Shown in pieces: positions 12,402 to 21,474 of a stretch of 64,000 nt of DNA. The notes beneath the pieces were generated by a model. That model was not told the origin of the DNA. It worked only from the letters and a program-made list of their open reading frames with translations, and did not search any database. The stretch spans positions 310,001 through 374,000 of the forward strand of contig NZ_CP176502.1 of the NCBI RefSeq assembly GCF_046267875.1. Direction: 5' to 3'. Each line of letters opens with the position of its first letter. Positions within the stretch are counted from its first letter, which is position 1. Made by a program: the position numbers and the translations under genes. Origin of the DNA: Mannheimia glucosida. GTDB lineage: Bacteria > Pseudomonadota > Gammaproteobacteria > Enterobacterales > Pasteurellaceae.

Positions 12402-13094
12402 ATGAAAATTGGTATTATTGGTGCGATGGCACAAGAAATTGAGATTTTACGCCAAGTAATGGTTGAACCTAAAGTCACTGAATTAGCAGGTTGTAAAATT
12501 TTTGAAGGCAAAATTAACAATACCCGTGTGGCATTATTACAATCGGGTATCGGCAAAGTTGCTGCCGCCATCGGCACTACCTTACTGATACAGCTCACCC
12601 AGCCGGATATGATTATTAATACAGGCTCTGCCGGTGGATTAGATCCAGATTTAAACGTAGGTGATATTTTGATTTCAACCGAAGTTCGTCATCACGATGT
12701 TGATGTGACCGCCTTTGGTTATGAAATCGGGCAACTACCGGCAAACCCGCCAGCATTTTCGCCAAACGAGCAATTAGTCGAATTAGCTCAAAAGGAAGCG
12801 AAAAAAGCCGGTTACAATGTGGTTTCAGGCTTAATCTGTAGCGGCGATGCCTTTATTAACGGTAATGATAAGATTAATCAAATTCGTCAGAATTTCCCGA
12901 ATGTCGTTGCGGTCGAAATGGAAGCTGCAGCCATTGCGCAGGTTTGTCACGGTTTTAACCTTCCATTTGTAATCGTAAGAGCAGTATCGGATGTAGCGGA
13001 CAAAGAATCCCACCTTTCTTTTGAAGAATTTCTGCCATTGGCCGCAGAAAAATCTTCCACGATTGTATTAGCAATGCTAAATAATATCGATTAA
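12402..13094 (+). CDS. mtnN: 5'-methylthioadenosine/S-adenosylhomocysteine nucleosidase
   Basis: A 230-residue enzyme that cleaves adenine from methylthioadenosine, S-adenosylhomocysteine and 5'-deoxyadenosine. It removes by-products of methylation and radical-SAM reactions and feeds autoinducer-2 synthesis. Glu12 (MAQEIEIL) and Asp197 (AVSDVAD) match the catalytic acid/base residues, and VVAVEMEAAA is the substrate-binding loop. The AAGGAAAG ribosome site precedes ATG at 12402. A terminator lies between it and rimO. Confidence 0.97.
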   Translation: MKIGIIGAMAQEIEILRQVMVEPKVTELAGCKIFEGKINNTRVALLQSGIGKVAAAIGTTLLIQLTQPDMIINTGSAGGLDPDLNVGDILISTEVRHHDVDVTAFGYEIGQLPANPPAFSPNEQLVELAQKEAKKAGYNVVSGLICSGDAFINGNDKINQIRQNFPNVVAVEMEAAAIAQVCHGFNLPFVIVRAVSDVADKESHLSFEEFLPLAAEKSSTIVLAMLNNID

Positions 13095-13197
13095 TTTTAA
13101 TTGTTAGCGAAATTTCAAGTTTGTAAATGTTTATTAAAAATTGACCGCTTGTTATCGCTATTTTGGGCAAGATTTTGTAGAATCTTGTTAGTTTTTT

Positions 13198-13228
13198 GCC
13201 TACAGACAAAAATTGTAGGCATTTTTCT
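13198..13228 (+). terminator. Intrinsic terminator after mtnN
   Basis: GCCTACA (13198-13204), a short loop, TGTAGGC (13214-13220), then a T-rich run. It lies just upstream of rimO, so rimO may be expressed from read-through or from a promoter overlapping this site. Confidence 0.75.
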
Positions 13229-13248
13229 TTTTAGTTATTGAGAGTTAT

Positions 13249-14586
13249 ATGAGTGCTTCACCAAATATTGGTTTTATCAGCTTAGGCTGCCCTAAAAATT
13301 TAGTTGATTCCGAACGTATTTTGACCGAACTGCGTGCGGATGGTTATAACATCATCCCTAGTTATGAAAATGCGGATCTTGTGATTGTAAACACCTGCGG
13401 TTTTATTGATTCCGCAGTACAAGAATCTCTTGAAAGCATTGGTGAAGCGTTAGAAGCTAACGGAAAAGTGATTGTCACCGGCTGTTTAGGGGCAAAAGAA
13501 AACCAAATTCGTGAGGTACACCCTAAAGTATTGGAAATTACAGGGCCACATAGCTATGAGGCGGTAATGAACCACGTCCATAAATATGTGCCAAAACCGG
13601 AATTTAACCCTTACACCAGCTTAGTGCCAAAACAAGGGATTAAATTAACACCGAAGCATTACGCTTATTTGAAAATTTCCGAAGGCTGCGATCATCGCTG
13701 TACTTTCTGCATTATTCCTTCAATGCGTGGCGATTTAGCAAGCCGTTCTATCGTGCAAGTATTAGATGAAGCAAAACGCCTAGTTGATGCCGGGGTAAAA
13801 GAGCTGTTAATCGTCTCACAAGACACCTCTGCCTATTCGTTAGATCGCAAAAAAGAAGAAGCAACCAAAACCGTTTTCTGGAACGGTATGCCGATTAAAA
13901 GTAACTTAATTACGCTATGTGAGCAATTAGGCTCAATGGGCGTTTGGGTACGTTTGCACTATGTTTACCCATACCCACACGTGGACGATTTAATTCCATT
14001 AATGGCTGCCGGCAAAATCTTGCCGTATTTGGATATTCCACTCCAACACGCCAGCCCGAAAATCTTAAAAGCGATGAAACGCCCGGGTTCAATCGAAAGA
14101 ACCTTAGAACGCATTAAAAAATGGCGTGAAATTTGCCCTGAATTAACTCTGCGTTCTACCTTTATTGTCGGCTTCCCGGGGGAAACAGAAGAAGATTTCC
14201 AACTATTACTCGATTTCTTAAAAGAAGCACAATTAGATCGTGTTGGTTGCTTTAAATTCAGCCCAGTGGAAGGTGCTGTTGCTACCGATATGCCGGATCA
14301 AGTGCCGGAAGAAGTAAAAGAGGAACGTTTCCACCGTTTTATGCAACTACAACAAGAAATTTCCGCTGCTCGCTTACAAGCAAAAATCGGCAAAACCGTA
14401 CAAGTAATTATTGATGACATTGACGAAGAAGGCATTATCGGTCGCTCAATGGCAGATGCACCGGAAATTGACGGTGTAGTCTATATAGATAATCCTGCAA
14501 ACCAATTAGTGACAGTAGGGCAAATTATTTCAGTAACCATTACACATGCAGATGAGTATGATCTGTGGGGAATTTTAAACAACTAA
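13249..14586 (+). CDS. rimO: Ribosomal protein S12 methylthiotransferase RimO
   Basis: A 445-residue radical-SAM enzyme that adds a methylthio group to an aspartate of ribosomal protein S12. The N-terminal domain has its cluster ligands at Cys14, Cys50 and Cys79. The radical-SAM cluster is Cys147, Cys151 and Cys154 (GCDHRCTFC). A C-terminal TRAM domain (about residues 375-440) binds the substrate or RNA. It is followed by ngt after 9 bases. The rimO-ngt pair is also known in A. pleuropneumoniae. Confidence 0.97.
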   Translation: MSASPNIGFISLGCPKNLVDSERILTELRADGYNIIPSYENADLVIVNTCGFIDSAVQESLESIGEALEANGKVIVTGCLGAKENQIREVHPKVLEITGPHSYEAVMNHVHKYVPKPEFNPYTSLVPKQGIKLTPKHYAYLKISEGCDHRCTFCIIPSMRGDLASRSIVQVLDEAKRLVDAGVKELLIVSQDTSAYSLDRKKEEATKTVFWNGMPIKSNLITLCEQLGSMGVWVRLHYVYPYPHVDDLIPLMAAGKILPYLDIPLQHASPKILKAMKRPGSIERTLERIKKWREICPELTLRSTFIVGFPGETEEDFQLLLDFLKEAQLDRVGCFKFSPVEGAVATDMPDQVPEEVKEERFHRFMQLQQEISAARLQAKIGKTVQVIIDDIDEEGIIGRSMADAPEIDGVVYIDNPANQLVTVGQIISVTITHADEYDLWGILNN

Positions 14587-14595
14587 GGATACATT

Positions 14596-16632
14596 ATGTC
14601 AGCAGAAAATATGCCTAGCGTCATCCGTTTTGAGCAGGCGGTCGCGAAAAAAGATTATGAATCGGCTTGTACCGAGCTACTGTCTATCCTTTCAAAATTA
14701 GATAGTAATTTTGGTGGCATTTCCAATATTGAATTGAATATGCCAGAGCAGATTGAAAATTTAGAAAATGATAAAGCTATCTATTTCTGTACTCGAATGG
14801 CGGTAGCGATTACTCGCTTGTTTGAAGATCCTGCATTAGAGATCTCCGAACACGGCGCTATGCGTTTTCTGACATTACAACGCTGGATAGCATTAATTTT
14901 TGCTAGTTCTCCATACGTAAACGCAGACCATATCTTGCGTACTTACAATAGAAATAAAGAACCTGCTAATCCAAATACGGTTGATTTAGATGCCACATTA
15001 CAAGCACTAATTAAGTTCTGTATTTTATACTTACCAGAATCTAATATTTTATTGAATCTAGATGCTGCATGGAATGCTTCATCAGATCTCACCGCATCAC
15101 TTTGTTTTGCACTCCAATCACCTAGATTTATTGGTACATCCTCTGCTTTTGCAAAACGTTCGGCTATTTTGCAGTGGTTCCCAGAAAAATTAGCGCAAAT
15201 TGAAAACTTAAACAAGCTACCGAGCGCCATTTCACACGATGTTTATATGCATTGCAGTTATGATATTGAAGCAAATAAACATAATGTAAAACGGTCGTTA
15301 AATGCTGTAATTCGTCGTCATTTACTTTCTGTCGGTTGGGAAGATAGAAAAATTGAACAGCTTGGCACCAGAAATAATAAACCTGTCATGGTAGTATTAT
15401 TGGAGCATTTCCATTCATCACATTCTATTTATCGTACTCATTCAACCTCAATGGTTGCTGCACGCGAACATTTCCATCTTATTGGGCTAGGCAGTGATGC
15501 TGTAGATGAAATGGGGCGACAAGTATTCGACGAATTTCATTTATTACCACAAGATGGTTCACTATTTGATCGCTTAAGCTTTTTAAAAGATATCTGTGAT
15601 AAAAATAATCCAGCCGTATTCTATATGCCGAGCATTGGAATGGATTTAACCACTATTTTCGCTAGTAACACTCGCCTAGCACCAATTCAAGCTGTTGCGC
15701 TAGGTCATCCGGCAACTACACACTCTGATTTTATTGAATATGTCATCGTAGAAGATGACTATGTTGGTTCCGAAAGCTGCTTTAGTGAGCAATTATTACG
15801 TCTTCCAAAAGATGCGCTACCCTATGTGCCTTCCGCATTAGCGCCTAAAAATGTGGTCTATAACCTACGTGAAAATCCAGAGGTTATCCATATCGGAATT
15901 GCATCAACCACTATGAAATTAAACCCATATTTCTTAGAGGCATTGAAAGCCATTCGTGATAGGGCGAAGGTAAAAACTCATTTCCATTTTGCATTAGGGC
16001 AATCTAGTGGAATTACGCATCCTTATGTGGAACGTTTTATCAAAAGCTATTTAGGAAATGATGCAACCGCACACCCACATTCGCCATATGATGAATATCT
16101 AAATATTCTACATAATTGCGATATGATGCTAAATCCATTCCCATTTGGAAATACAAACGGCATTATCGATATGGTTACGCTTGGTTTAGTTGGTGTCTGT
16201 AAAACAGGCCCTGAAGTTCATGAACATATTGATGAAGGTTTATTTAAGCGCCTCGGGCTACCTAATTGGTTAATTACCCAAACAGCAGAGGAATACGTTA
16301 CTCAAGCTATTCGTTTAGCGGAAAACCACGAAGAACGCTTAGCAATTAGACGCGACATTATTGAAAATAATAAATTACAAACATTATTTTCTGGCGATCC
16401 TCGCCCGATGGGACAAATATTCTTAGCTAAAGTGCAGGCATGGTTAGCGGATAAAAACCCTAAAAATGCGGAAGTAGAAGTTAAAACAAAGAGAGTAAGA
16501 AAAGCAGCTACTGCTAGCCAATCCGCAAAAAAACAGACAACTTCGAAAACACAGACAGCCAAAGCAGAAAAGGATAACACAGCAAAAAAAACGACTAGAA
16601 AAAGGACAGCAAAAACCGAAACTAAGAGCTAG
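14596..16632 (+). CDS. ngt: HMW1C-like cytoplasmic N-glycosyltransferase with a basic C-terminal tail
   Basis: A 678-residue GT41-family enzyme closely resembling the A. pleuropneumoniae NGT, which transfers glucose from UDP-glucose to Asn in NX(S/T) sequons of surface adhesins before export. Family blocks seen directly include LDSNFGGI, PSAISHDVYMHCSYD, NNKPVMVVLLEHFHS, TRLAPIQAVALGHPATTHSD, KLNPYFLEALKAIRDRAKVK and PFGNTNGIIDMVTLG. The N-terminal all-alpha domain is followed by two Rossmann-like halves. From memory the A. pleuropneumoniae enzyme ends near residue 620. Here about 60 more residues follow, very rich in Lys, Arg, Thr and Ala and with no predicted fold. The companion alpha-6-glucosyltransferase gene expected downstream is absent: a terminator and nupC follow. 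Confidence 0.93.
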   Translation: MSAENMPSVIRFEQAVAKKDYESACTELLSILSKLDSNFGGISNIELNMPEQIENLENDKAIYFCTRMAVAITRLFEDPALEISEHGAMRFLTLQRWIALIFASSPYVNADHILRTYNRNKEPANPNTVDLDATLQALIKFCILYLPESNILLNLDAAWNASSDLTASLCFALQSPRFIGTSSAFAKRSAILQWFPEKLAQIENLNKLPSAISHDVYMHCSYDIEANKHNVKRSLNAVIRRHLLSVGWEDRKIEQLGTRNNKPVMVVLLEHFHSSHSIYRTHSTSMVAAREHFHLIGLGSDAVDEMGRQVFDEFHLLPQDGSLFDRLSFLKDICDKNNPAVFYMPSIGMDLTTIFASNTRLAPIQAVALGHPATTHSDFIEYVIVEDDYVGSESCFSEQLLRLPKDALPYVPSALAPKNVVYNLRENPEVIHIGIASTTMKLNPYFLEALKAIRDRAKVKTHFHFALGQSSGITHPYVERFIKSYLGNDATAHPHSPYDEYLNILHNCDMMLNPFPFGNTNGIIDMVTLGLVGVCKTGPEVHEHIDEGLFKRLGLPNWLITQTAEEYVTQAIRLAENHEERLAIRRDIIENNKLQTLFSGDPRPMGQIFLAKVQAWLADKNPKNAEVEVKTKRVRKAATASQSAKKQTTSKTQTAKAEKDNTAKKTTRKRTAKTETKS

Positions 16633-16643
16633 TTCATTAAACA

Positions 16644-16679
16644 AAGCCCAAGTAGTCATTTGACTTACTTGGGCTTTTT
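16644..16679. terminator. Bidirectional terminator between ngt and nupC
   Basis: AAGCCCAAGTA, loop, TTACTTGGGCTTTTTG. The stem has A-rich and T-rich flanks on both sides, so it can serve ngt (rightward) and nupC (leftward). Confidence 0.85.
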
Positions 16680-16710
16680 GCAAAAAAGTGAGTCAATTTA
16701 ACCGCTTGTA

Positions 16711-17967
16711 TCAGCCTAATGCGGCACCACTTAAACCAATAAAGAAACCAGCAATAGTTGCACTCATTAAATTAGCCAAAGTTCCGCCAATCACTGCTTT
16801 TAAACCTAAACGAGCAATATCTGAACGCCGACTTGGTGCCATACTTCCGATACCTCCAATCAATACCGCAATTGCACTAAAGTTTGCAAAACCACATAAA
16901 GCAAAAGTAATGATTGCCTTAGTTTTATCGCTTAATTGCACCACAGCATCAGGCTGTAAATATTTAGCAAACTCAAGATATCCGACAAATTCATTAACAG
17001 CAAGTTTCATACCTATCATTTGACCTGCAATATCGGCATCTTGCCACGGCACACCGATTAAGAAAGCAAGTGGTTGGAATAAATAACCTAATAAAATTTG
17101 CAAGGTTAGCCCCTCATAACCAAACCAATTACCAATGCCACCAATAAAGCCATTTAATAAAGCGATCACTGCAATAAATGCTATTAACATAGCACCGACA
17201 TTAATAGCCAAAGTAACACCTGCACTAGCACCATTAGCTAGGGCCTCAACCACGTTATTTGGCTTTTCAACTTCAATATTGTCATCTGCTTTACTTTCCA
17301 AGGTTTCCGTTTGAGGATACATTAATTTAGCAAATAGTAACCCAGCCGGTGCAGCCATAAAGGAGGCCGCAATAAGATAAGTTAAAGGAACCCCCATTCC
17401 GGCATAACCAGCCATAACGGAACCAGCAATTGAAGCAGTTCCACCAACCATAATGGCAAATAATTCTGACTCTGTCATACGGCTAATGTATGGTTTTACA
17501 ACTAGAGGAGCTTCTGTCTGACCAACAAAAATATTAGCTGCCGCTGACATTGATTCTGCTTTGGAAGTGCCTAGCGTTTTTTGTAATGCTCCACCAATAA
17601 TTTTAATCACCCATTGCATCACACCAAGGTAGTAAAGCATTGAAATTAACGCAGAGAAGAAGATAATAATAGGCAATACTTTAACAGCAAACACAAAACC
17701 AATGCTGCTATTACTCGGATCCGCTAAATTGCCAAACACAAAGCTAATACCTTCGTTACCATAATTAATAATATTGCTCACACAATTTGCAGTAGCTAGC
17801 AATGCATTTCTTCCCGCTGGAAAGTAAAGAATAAGAGCGGCAAAACCAATTTGAATCGCCAAAGCGCCCAAAATTGTGCGAAATTTAATGGCTTTGCGAT
17901 TATTTGATAATAAAACACCTAAGCCTAATAACACAAAAACACCAATTATGCTAATTAGTATATCCAT
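16711..17967 (-). CDS. nupC: NupC-family concentrative nucleoside transporter
   Basis: A 418-residue inner-membrane protein of the CNT family with about ten membrane segments. Signature segments are SAAANIFVGQTEAPLVVKPY and MVGGTASIAGSVMAGYAGMG (binding-site hairpins) and ALCGFANFSAIAVLIGGIG near the C-terminus. Members import nucleosides with protons or sodium. The exact substrate range cannot be read from the sequence. It lies 12 bases after yjjW on the same strand, so nucleoside uptake is probably co-transcribed with the YjjI/YjjW glycyl-radical system. Confidence 0.92.
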   Translation of the reverse strand: MDILISIIGVFVLLGLGVLLSNNRKAIKFRTILGALAIQIGFAALILYFPAGRNALLATANCVSNIINYGNEGISFVFGNLADPSNSSIGFVFAVKVLPIIIFFSALISMLYYLGVMQWVIKIIGGALQKTLGTSKAESMSAAANIFVGQTEAPLVVKPYISRMTESELFAIMVGGTASIAGSVMAGYAGMGVPLTYLIAASFMAAPAGLLFAKLMYPQTETLESKADDNIEVEKPNNVVEALANGASAGVTLAINVGAMLIAFIAVIALLNGFIGGIGNWFGYEGLTLQILLGYLFQPLAFLIGVPWQDADIAGQMIGMKLAVNEFVGYLEFAKYLQPDAVVQLSDKTKAIITFALCGFANFSAIAVLIGGIGSMAPSRRSDIARLGLKAVIGGTLANLMSATIAGFFIGLSGAALG

Positions 17968-17979
17968 CGTAAGTCTCCA

Positions 17980-18768
17980 TTAGTAAATAGTAATAACTTT
18001 TTGAATACCGTGCCGTTTTGCAAATGCTGCCAGTTCATCGGTTTGCTCGATAGTGGGTACAAAACGAGCCAAGCCTGTTTCATCTCTCGCTCCTTTGGTG
18101 TGTGCCCGAATAATTTTAAGTAGTACATCTGGGTAAGGTTTAAGTAGGTCAGCCACTTTTTCGAGCAAATGGTGGGCGTTATAAAACTCATTGAGGTAAA
18201 CCAAACGTACTTCTTCCACCTTATTAAGCGGTAATAATTTGGCTAAATTTTGCAAATTGCGAGCCAAGTTTTCAGGTTTAATATGATTCACGTTTGGAAG
18301 AGCCTGTTCAGGCACTTTGCCGGCTTGGTTTTTCCGATCAAAGCATAGCGTTTGTAAGCCCGCCCCATCTCCTTTGAGATCGAACAGAAATTTATCGGTA
18401 ACATTAATTAACGGCTCTGTTGCCTCAAAATCAAAAAAGCCGCTGCTGTCTAAATAACAGGTTAGCCCTTGCTCACGCAACGCCTCGAACAGTGGCACTA
18501 ATTTTTTATGATGAATGGTTGGCTCTCCACCGGAAATAGTGACGCCTCGAATAAAGGGAACTGCCTCCATCACTTGATCGTACAAGTATTGCAAGCTAAC
18601 CTGTTTTGCCTCCTTGCTATAACGTGGAATGGTTTCCGGGTTATGGCAATACAGGCAATTCAGCTTGCAACCTTGTAGAAAAATGCTGGTACGATTGCCC
18701 TGCCCTTCTACATTCGAGAAGGGGATAATGCGGTGTAACGGCACAAAAATCTCAGAAAGTGCAGCCAT
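17980..18768 (-). CDS. yjjW: YjjW-type glycyl-radical enzyme activase
   Basis: A 262-residue radical-SAM protein. Cys34, Cys38 and Cys41 (GCKLNCLYC) bind the SAM cluster, and VTISGGEP follows. It should install the glycyl radical on YjjI, encoded immediately upstream (2-base gap). I see no additional cysteine cluster of the ferredoxin type after the SAM motif. The only other cysteines are isolated (LTCYLD, TLCFD), so it resembles the simple PflA form of activase. Radical formation would work only without oxygen. Confidence 0.9.
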   Translation of the reverse strand: MAALSEIFVPLHRIIPFSNVEGQGNRTSIFLQGCKLNCLYCHNPETIPRYSKEAKQVSLQYLYDQVMEAVPFIRGVTISGGEPTIHHKKLVPLFEALREQGLTCYLDSSGFFDFEATEPLINVTDKFLFDLKGDGAGLQTLCFDRKNQAGKVPEQALPNVNHIKPENLARNLQNLAKLLPLNKVEEVRLVYLNEFYNAHHLLEKVADLLKPYPDVLLKIIRAHTKGARDETGLARFVPTIEQTDELAAFAKRHGIQKVITIY

Positions 18769-18770
18769 TT

Positions 18771-20312
18771 TTACCCTGCATTCACATTTTCTTCATCACG
18801 CAGCTGGCGGTCGAACACTTTCGCACAATCATCGGTGCCTGAACCATACCAAGTGGTATCACGCAATACCGCTTCGCCTTTGCGATAACGTTCAACCTCG
18901 CTTTTTTTCACTAAATAGCCGGTCACTCGAATCAAATCGGTATTTTTCAGGTAAGTGGTAATGTAGCGATAACCTTGGGCGAACGAACCATCAATAATAT
19001 CCACCACCGCATCTAAATGGTCGGTGTAGGTTTGATCAAACGCAAATAAGTCACCGGTGCCGGACGGGAAATATTTATGGAAAGGGGCAGACTGTTTTAA
19101 GTGTGCCAATAAGGTTGGCTCTTCGCCCACACGAATGCGATGTGCCGGCGTGTTCATTTTGTCTTCAGCGTGGTTATTTGCCCCTACTTGAGCGTGTAAC
19201 AGATATTGGTTATTGGTTCGTTCAACATACAGCCCTTTATGAGCGTCATTTACTGCTTGAAGCTTATCCATAATCAGCATCGCAATTTCATCGCCACGTT
19301 TGCTTTGCCCAAAGGTTTCATTTAAACCTTCTTGCTTGAGTAAATGATTCACCGCATCGGCAAGACCTACAATCGCAATCATACTTGTGAAGTTAATACG
19401 TTTGATAAAGCCCTCCTGAACCAAGAAGCTACTTTCAAAGAAATTGCTTTCTTCCACCAAGAATTTATGCCGTTTATCCATCGTGGAAAGGGCGAGTTTT
19501 GCCACTTTTGGCAACATCTCATTGACCATTTGATCAACACTCGCACAAGCTCGCCCGATAGTGCCTAAACGCAAGCGGGTCAGAGTGTAAGCACCGCCAC
19601 ATTCCGGTAAGGCGTTATAACAGCTTGCAATTCCGTATTCTTCGCCTAAATCTTGAATGTAGTAGGCATCATTAGCAAAAGACGGTTTGGACACCAACAA
19701 GCACGCTTTCGCCGCCAGTTCGGCAAATTCACGCGAGGTTTTGGTTTTGTCATAACGAATCGTCATATTCGGCGTGGTATTTTCAAGCTCAATCACCGCT
19801 TTTAAGATTAAACGACCGGCTTTGGTGTCATACGGCCCGATGTTAGCGTGGCAGAAAGAATCGGAAATGGTTTTATCGATATGATTTAAGAAACGCTTGA
19901 TTTTAATATAATCTTGCTCTTCATCGGTTATAAACGGCTCTAACAGCTCATCTAAACGCCCGATATACACCGGAAAAGTAGTAATGGACGGAATGTGTGA
20001 ATACAGAATTAACAAGCCGTCTAAGGCTTCATCTAAATTGGTTGGCGGAGGTAAATCTAAAAATTGGCAGCCCTTTTGCATATACACATTATAATCAGGC
20101 AAAATATAACGTGGGCGATAAATCGCATAGCCTTCATTTAAATCGCAAATCATCTGATTTTCAATGTGTTCCCACTCTTCTTCGGTATAACTAAGTAGTT
20201 CAATCGGGTTAAATAACCGCTCGGCAATATTGCCCAAACTCATCAGTTTTTGCTGATAAGTGAGATTTTTTGCTTTTACTACCTCAAGAATATCTTGTAA
20301 TGAAGCCTGCAT
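18771..20312 (-). CDS. yjjI: YjjI-family glycyl-radical enzyme, substrate unknown
   Basis: A 513-residue protein of the YjjI (DUF3029) family. The glycyl-radical motif RVTGY is near the C-terminus with the radical Gly at about residue 465. Cys238 (ALPECGGAYTL) is a candidate thiyl-radical cysteine. The start at 20312 (MQASLQDIL) is preferred over an in-frame ATG 16 codons upstream because GAGAGGAAAATGTT precedes it and the promoter and CRP site fit. The reaction is not known. In E. coli the pair lies beside the deo genes and here beside a nucleoside transporter, so a role in anaerobic nucleoside or deoxyribose metabolism is a reasonable inference. Confidence 0.9.
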   Translation of the reverse strand: MQASLQDILEVVKAKNLTYQQKLMSLGNIAERLFNPIELLSYTEEEWEHIENQMICDLNEGYAIYRPRYILPDYNVYMQKGCQFLDLPPPTNLDEALDGLLILYSHIPSITTFPVYIGRLDELLEPFITDEEQDYIKIKRFLNHIDKTISDSFCHANIGPYDTKAGRLILKAVIELENTTPNMTIRYDKTKTSREFAELAAKACLLVSKPSFANDAYYIQDLGEEYGIASCYNALPECGGAYTLTRLRLGTIGRACASVDQMVNEMLPKVAKLALSTMDKRHKFLVEESNFFESSFLVQEGFIKRINFTSMIAIVGLADAVNHLLKQEGLNETFGQSKRGDEIAMLIMDKLQAVNDAHKGLYVERTNNQYLLHAQVGANNHAEDKMNTPAHRIRVGEEPTLLAHLKQSAPFHKYFPSGTGDLFAFDQTYTDHLDAVVDIIDGSFAQGYRYITTYLKNTDLIRVTGYLVKKSEVERYRKGEAVLRDTTWYGSGTDDCAKVFDRQLRDEENVNAG

Positions 20313-20343
20313 AACATTTTCCTCTCTATTAAGTGATAGTTCG

Positions 20344-20387
20344 GATTTTAGCCAAGCCAAATTAAAATTACTGTGACCTAGATCACA
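20344..20387 (-). promoter_or_regulatory. CRP site and promoter for yjjI-yjjW-nupC
   Basis: TGTGACCTAGATCACA at 20372-20387 is a perfect CRP consensus palindrome. On the minus strand a TAAAAT -10 element lies 21 bases beyond it, which puts the site centre at about -41.5 from the predicted start, the class II activator position. This predicts cAMP-CRP activation of the operon. Confidence 0.85.
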
Positions 20388-20537
20388 GTTTCTCTTTTAC
20401 ATTCCCCAAAAGCATAAGGCAACCGATTGCTTTAGATAAACACGATTTGCAAATTTTTGGCTTTTTCTGACCGCTTGTTTTAACTCAGACTGATTAAGGT
20501 GTAAAATACGCCACAATTTAAGCAAAAGGACAGACTG

Positions 20538-21368
20538 ATGGTACAAAAACCACTTAATCACTATTTAGAAATGCAGGAACATTTTTTATATGTGCCTTAT
20601 TTACACCATCACCGCCGCATTCGGGTGCTGCTGCCAAAGGATTATCATAATGAAGGCTGGGAACGTTATCCGGTGTTATATATGCACGATGGGCAAAATG
20701 TGTTTTACAGCAAAGAGTCTTATTCGGGGCATTCTTGGAAAATTATTCCAACCATTAAATCACACCAAGAATTACCGAAGATGATTATTGTCGGCATTGA
20801 TAACGCAGGAGTTAATCGCTTAAATGAATACGGTCCGTGGAAAACAACCACCGGCTCAACCCCTGAAACCCGAAATGCCGGAGGCTTAGGGGAGGAATAT
20901 GCCAAATGGGTGGTGGAAACGGTTAAACCCTTTATTGATATTCACTATCGCACCAAGCCTCAGCGAGAACATACCTTATTGGCAGGCAGTTCAATGGGGG
21001 GCATTATCACCGCTTATATGGGCAGCCGCTACCCACATATTTTTGGGCATTTAGGGGTGTTTTCGCTTGCCTCTTGGTTTAGTGAGCCGGATTTTCTGCG
21101 TTTTACACACCAATATCCGTTGCAGCCAAATACCAAGGTATTTATTCAGGTTGGCACGAATGAAGGCGATGAAATCGATTCACACTTTATCTCCAATATG
21201 AACCAAACCTATATTGATTGTTCGCTCAATTACTACCAAGCACTGATTCGGATTGGTGTACCGTTAGATAATATCCGCCTGCGGATTATGGCGAATGAAA
21301 TCCACCACGAAATGCACTGGGCAGATCACTTTGTGGAATTTTTACATTTTGCACTGCTGCGCAAGTAA
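20538..21368 (+). CDS. Esterase D-like alpha/beta hydrolase
   Basis: A 276-residue cytoplasmic protein without a signal peptide, of the putative esterase family related to Fes and esterase D. The nucleophile elbow is GSSMGG (LLAGSSMGGIITAYMGS, about residues 152-157). A C-terminal IHHEMHW segment probably supplies the catalytic His. The N-terminal PVLYMHDGQNVF is typical of the family's oxyanion region. The substrate is unknown. It stands alone between the yjjI promoter and the rplL terminator. Confidence 0.8.
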   Translation: MVQKPLNHYLEMQEHFLYVPYLHHHRRIRVLLPKDYHNEGWERYPVLYMHDGQNVFYSKESYSGHSWKIIPTIKSHQELPKMIIVGIDNAGVNRLNEYGPWKTTTGSTPETRNAGGLGEEYAKWVVETVKPFIDIHYRTKPQREHTLLAGSSMGGIITAYMGSRYPHIFGHLGVFSLASWFSEPDFLRFTHQYPLQPNTKVFIQVGTNEGDEIDSHFISNMNQTYIDCSLNYYQALIRIGVPLDNIRLRIMANEIHHEMHWADHFVEFLHFALLRK

Positions 21369-21403
21369 TGGATAAAGGTAATCATATCTACATTACACAA
21401 TTC

Positions 21404-21438
21404 TGAAAAAACAAAACCCCGATGTTTCCATCGGGGTT
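21404..21438 (-). terminator. Intrinsic terminator after rplL
   Basis: AACCCCGATG, four-base loop, CATCGGGGTT, with TTTTGTTTTTTC after it on the minus strand. It ends the rplJL message. The stem could also stop the convergent esterase transcript. In E. coli the terminator after rplL is partial so that rpoBC is read. Here rpoBC is elsewhere and the terminator looks complete. Confidence 0.85.
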
Positions 21439-21474
21439 GATTGAACTTGAAGTCCGGAAAAGTTAAATCAAAAA

